In this document: positions 63,076 through 64,000 of the stretch, in pieces
Layout: each line of letters begins with the position of its first letter
Numbering within the stretch: position 1 is the stretch's first letter
From: Coraliomargarita algicola
Lineage (GTDB): Bacteria; Verrucomicrobiota; Verrucomicrobiia; Opitutales; Coraliomargaritaceae
NCBI RefSeq assembly: GCF_033878955.1
Contig: NZ_CP138858.1
Location: 1,116,001-1,180,000 of the forward strand
DNA: 64,000 nt
Direction of reading: 5' to 3'
Program-made: the position numbers and the translations under genes
Notes under the pieces: generated by a model
The model's database searches: none
Told to the model about the DNA's origin: nothing
The model's input: only the letters and a program-made list of their open reading frames with translations

Positions 63076-63095
63076 ATGTGACGCCAGTCACGTCA
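63076..63095. repeat. repeat A copy 2
   Basis: Second copy of ATGTGACGCCAGTCACGTCA, 198 nt after the first. Confidence 0.6.
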
Positions 63096-63222
63096 GCAGT
63101 CGCCGGGTCCTAATCACGGCTGGACCTTGAACGTTCAATCTGTCTCGATTCCATCTGTCGAAACACACGATCATCTGCAACTAATCGCTTCCTTTCTTTT
63201 CCGGCACTACATTCAGCAAACA

Positions 63223-64000
63223 ATGCACCCATCCGAAAGATTCCTCGCGCCCCACACCATTCTGACGGGGGTGCCGCTCAAGCAGTTAATCGACGCCAAA
63301 CTGGTCGACTTAATCGCCGAGTCCTTTGCTGCCGTGGATGCCAGTTTCGACGTCAAAGCTTTTACTCAGACTGCCAGCCACGGACTTGCAGCCCTGGAAC
63401 TCAAAGACCGCGCGCGCCACATCGCGACGGCGCTGAATCAACAGTTGCCCAAGGACGTTGGCCAAGCCTGTGAAATCGTCATCCAATCCTTCGGCCCGAA
63501 ATTGGAAGTCACCCAAGACTACGGCTTGGCCCCCTTCTTCTACATGCCGCACTCCGAGTGGATCGGCCGCTACGCAGTTGCCGACTTCGAAAGCGGGATG
63601 CGCGCCAACTACGAGCTCACCCAACGCTACACGGCGGAGTTTAGCATTCGCCCTTTCATCATTGAGCATGAGACGGACTGTCTCCAAGCATTGGAGACAT
63701 GGTGCCAAGATCCAAACCCACATGTGCGACGCCTCGTCAGCGAAGGCACTCGCTCACGTCTACCTTGGGCAATGCGACTGAAGAATATACAAGTCGAACC
63801 AACACTCAGTTTGCCACTGCTGGAACAGCTGAAAGATGACCCTGAGCTCTATGTGCGGCGCTCCGTGGCGAACCACTTGGGCGATATTGCAAAAGACCAC
63901 CTGGAACTGGTATTAGAAACCTGCAGACGCTGGCTCGCAGAGAGCGCTGCCATGAGCGATCGGGCACGCGCAAAGAACCGCCGTTGGGTCATTCGCCATG
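63223..64000 (+). CDS. DNA alkylation repair protein (AlkC/AlkD-like HEAT repeats), 3' end outside window
   Basis: The frame from the ATG at 63223 is open to the window end (259 residues visible). HEAT-like helical repeats are present, with the family segment WCQDPNPHVRRLVSEGTRSR followed by LPWAMRL, and a second DPELYVRRSVANHLGDI unit. This is characteristic of AlkC-type DNA alkylation repair glycosylases, which excise 3-methyladenine-type lesions. The catalytic C-terminal part is not visible. A dispersed-repeat-rich intergenic region separates it from the restriction locus. Confidence 0.85.
   Translation, partial: MHPSERFLAPHTILTGVPLKQLIDAKLVDLIAESFAAVDASFDVKAFTQTASHGLAALELKDRARHIATALNQQLPKDVGQACEIVIQSFGPKLEVTQDYGLAPFFYMPHSEWIGRYAVADFESGMRANYELTQRYTAEFSIRPFIIEHETDCLQALETWCQDPNPHVRRLVSEGTRSRLPWAMRLKNIQVEPTLSLPLLEQLKDDPELYVRRSVANHLGDIAKDHLELVLETCRRWLAESAAMSDRARAKNRRWVIRH

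Larger units (their letters stand above)
62649..63222. other. 574-nt intergenic region rich in repeats
   Basis: No gene is supported. Contents: an ATGATTCA/TGAATCAT inverted pair (about 62737-62770), two 20-nt copies of ATGTGACGCCAGTCACGTCA, two 23-nt copies of a GACCTTGCTAGCGCAAGTTC-containing sequence, and a GACGTTC-type element. Confidence 0.6.

Overview
The window looks like the chromosome of a polysaccharide-degrading Verrucomicrobiota bacterium, most likely class Opitutia (Puniceicoccales, Coraliomargarita/Lentimonas-like). The reasons are two PEP-CTERM proteins, LacI-type regulators beside glycoside-hydrolase operons, large multi-domain carbohydrate-binding/TIM-barrel proteins, a NamZ-type (DUF1343) protein, many Gfo/Idh/MocA and xylose-isomerase-like proteins, weak Shine-Dalgarno signals, and a dispersed intergenic repeat built from GAACGTTCGACGTT-like units. 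This placement is inferred from gene content; no rRNA gene, tRNA gene or CRISPR array was seen.

Region 1 (1-18.7 kb) is a glycan-utilisation locus. A minus-strand operon runs from 16540 down to 7429: beta-propeller protein, GH2, GH29 alpha-L-fucosidase, an exported alpha/beta-hydrolase esterase, and a 1314-residue lipoprotein with CBM, TIM-barrel and CBM9-like parts. A plus-strand paralogue of that lipoprotein (cut by the window start), a sialate O-acetylesterase and two PEP-CTERM proteins (one frameshifted) surround it. A LacI-type regulator at 17.7 kb probably controls the locus, because a palindrome upstream of it recurs upstream of the operon.

Region 2 (18.8-32.2 kb) is mostly housekeeping: SufE, TatD, DUF983, a diaminopimelate-decarboxylase-like enzyme, NUDIX, RodA, RNase G/E with a strong terminator, glycerate kinase, DUF2062 and NamZ. 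It also holds an unusual pair: a protein with two fused GTP-cyclohydrolase-II-like halves (only the first keeps the zinc cysteines) and a SIS-domain protein.

Region 3 (32.2-45.9 kb) is a second catabolic cluster with its own LacI and HTH-cupin regulators: two short-chain dehydrogenases, two unrelated FAD enzymes, a GH36 alpha-galactosidase, a D-2-hydroxyacid dehydrogenase, two TIM-barrel isomerases/epimerases and a Gfo/Idh/MocA oxidoreductase. The set suggests oxidation and epimerisation of released sugars or cyclitols. A four-helix-bundle gene framed by inverted arrays of a short repeat interrupts it.

Region 4 (46-64 kb) holds DusB, a cobalamin-adenosyltransferase-like protein opposite a BtuF-like binding protein, and an SNF2/SWIM helicase. 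A type I restriction-modification locus (53.7-62.6 kb) follows. In it an AlbA_2/ATPase gene sits between hsdR and hsdM, hsdS is interrupted at a C7 tract (candidate phase variation or -1 frameshifting), and three unrecognised genes follow. Copies of the dispersed repeat lie on both sides. The window ends inside an AlkC/AlkD-like DNA-alkylation-repair gene.
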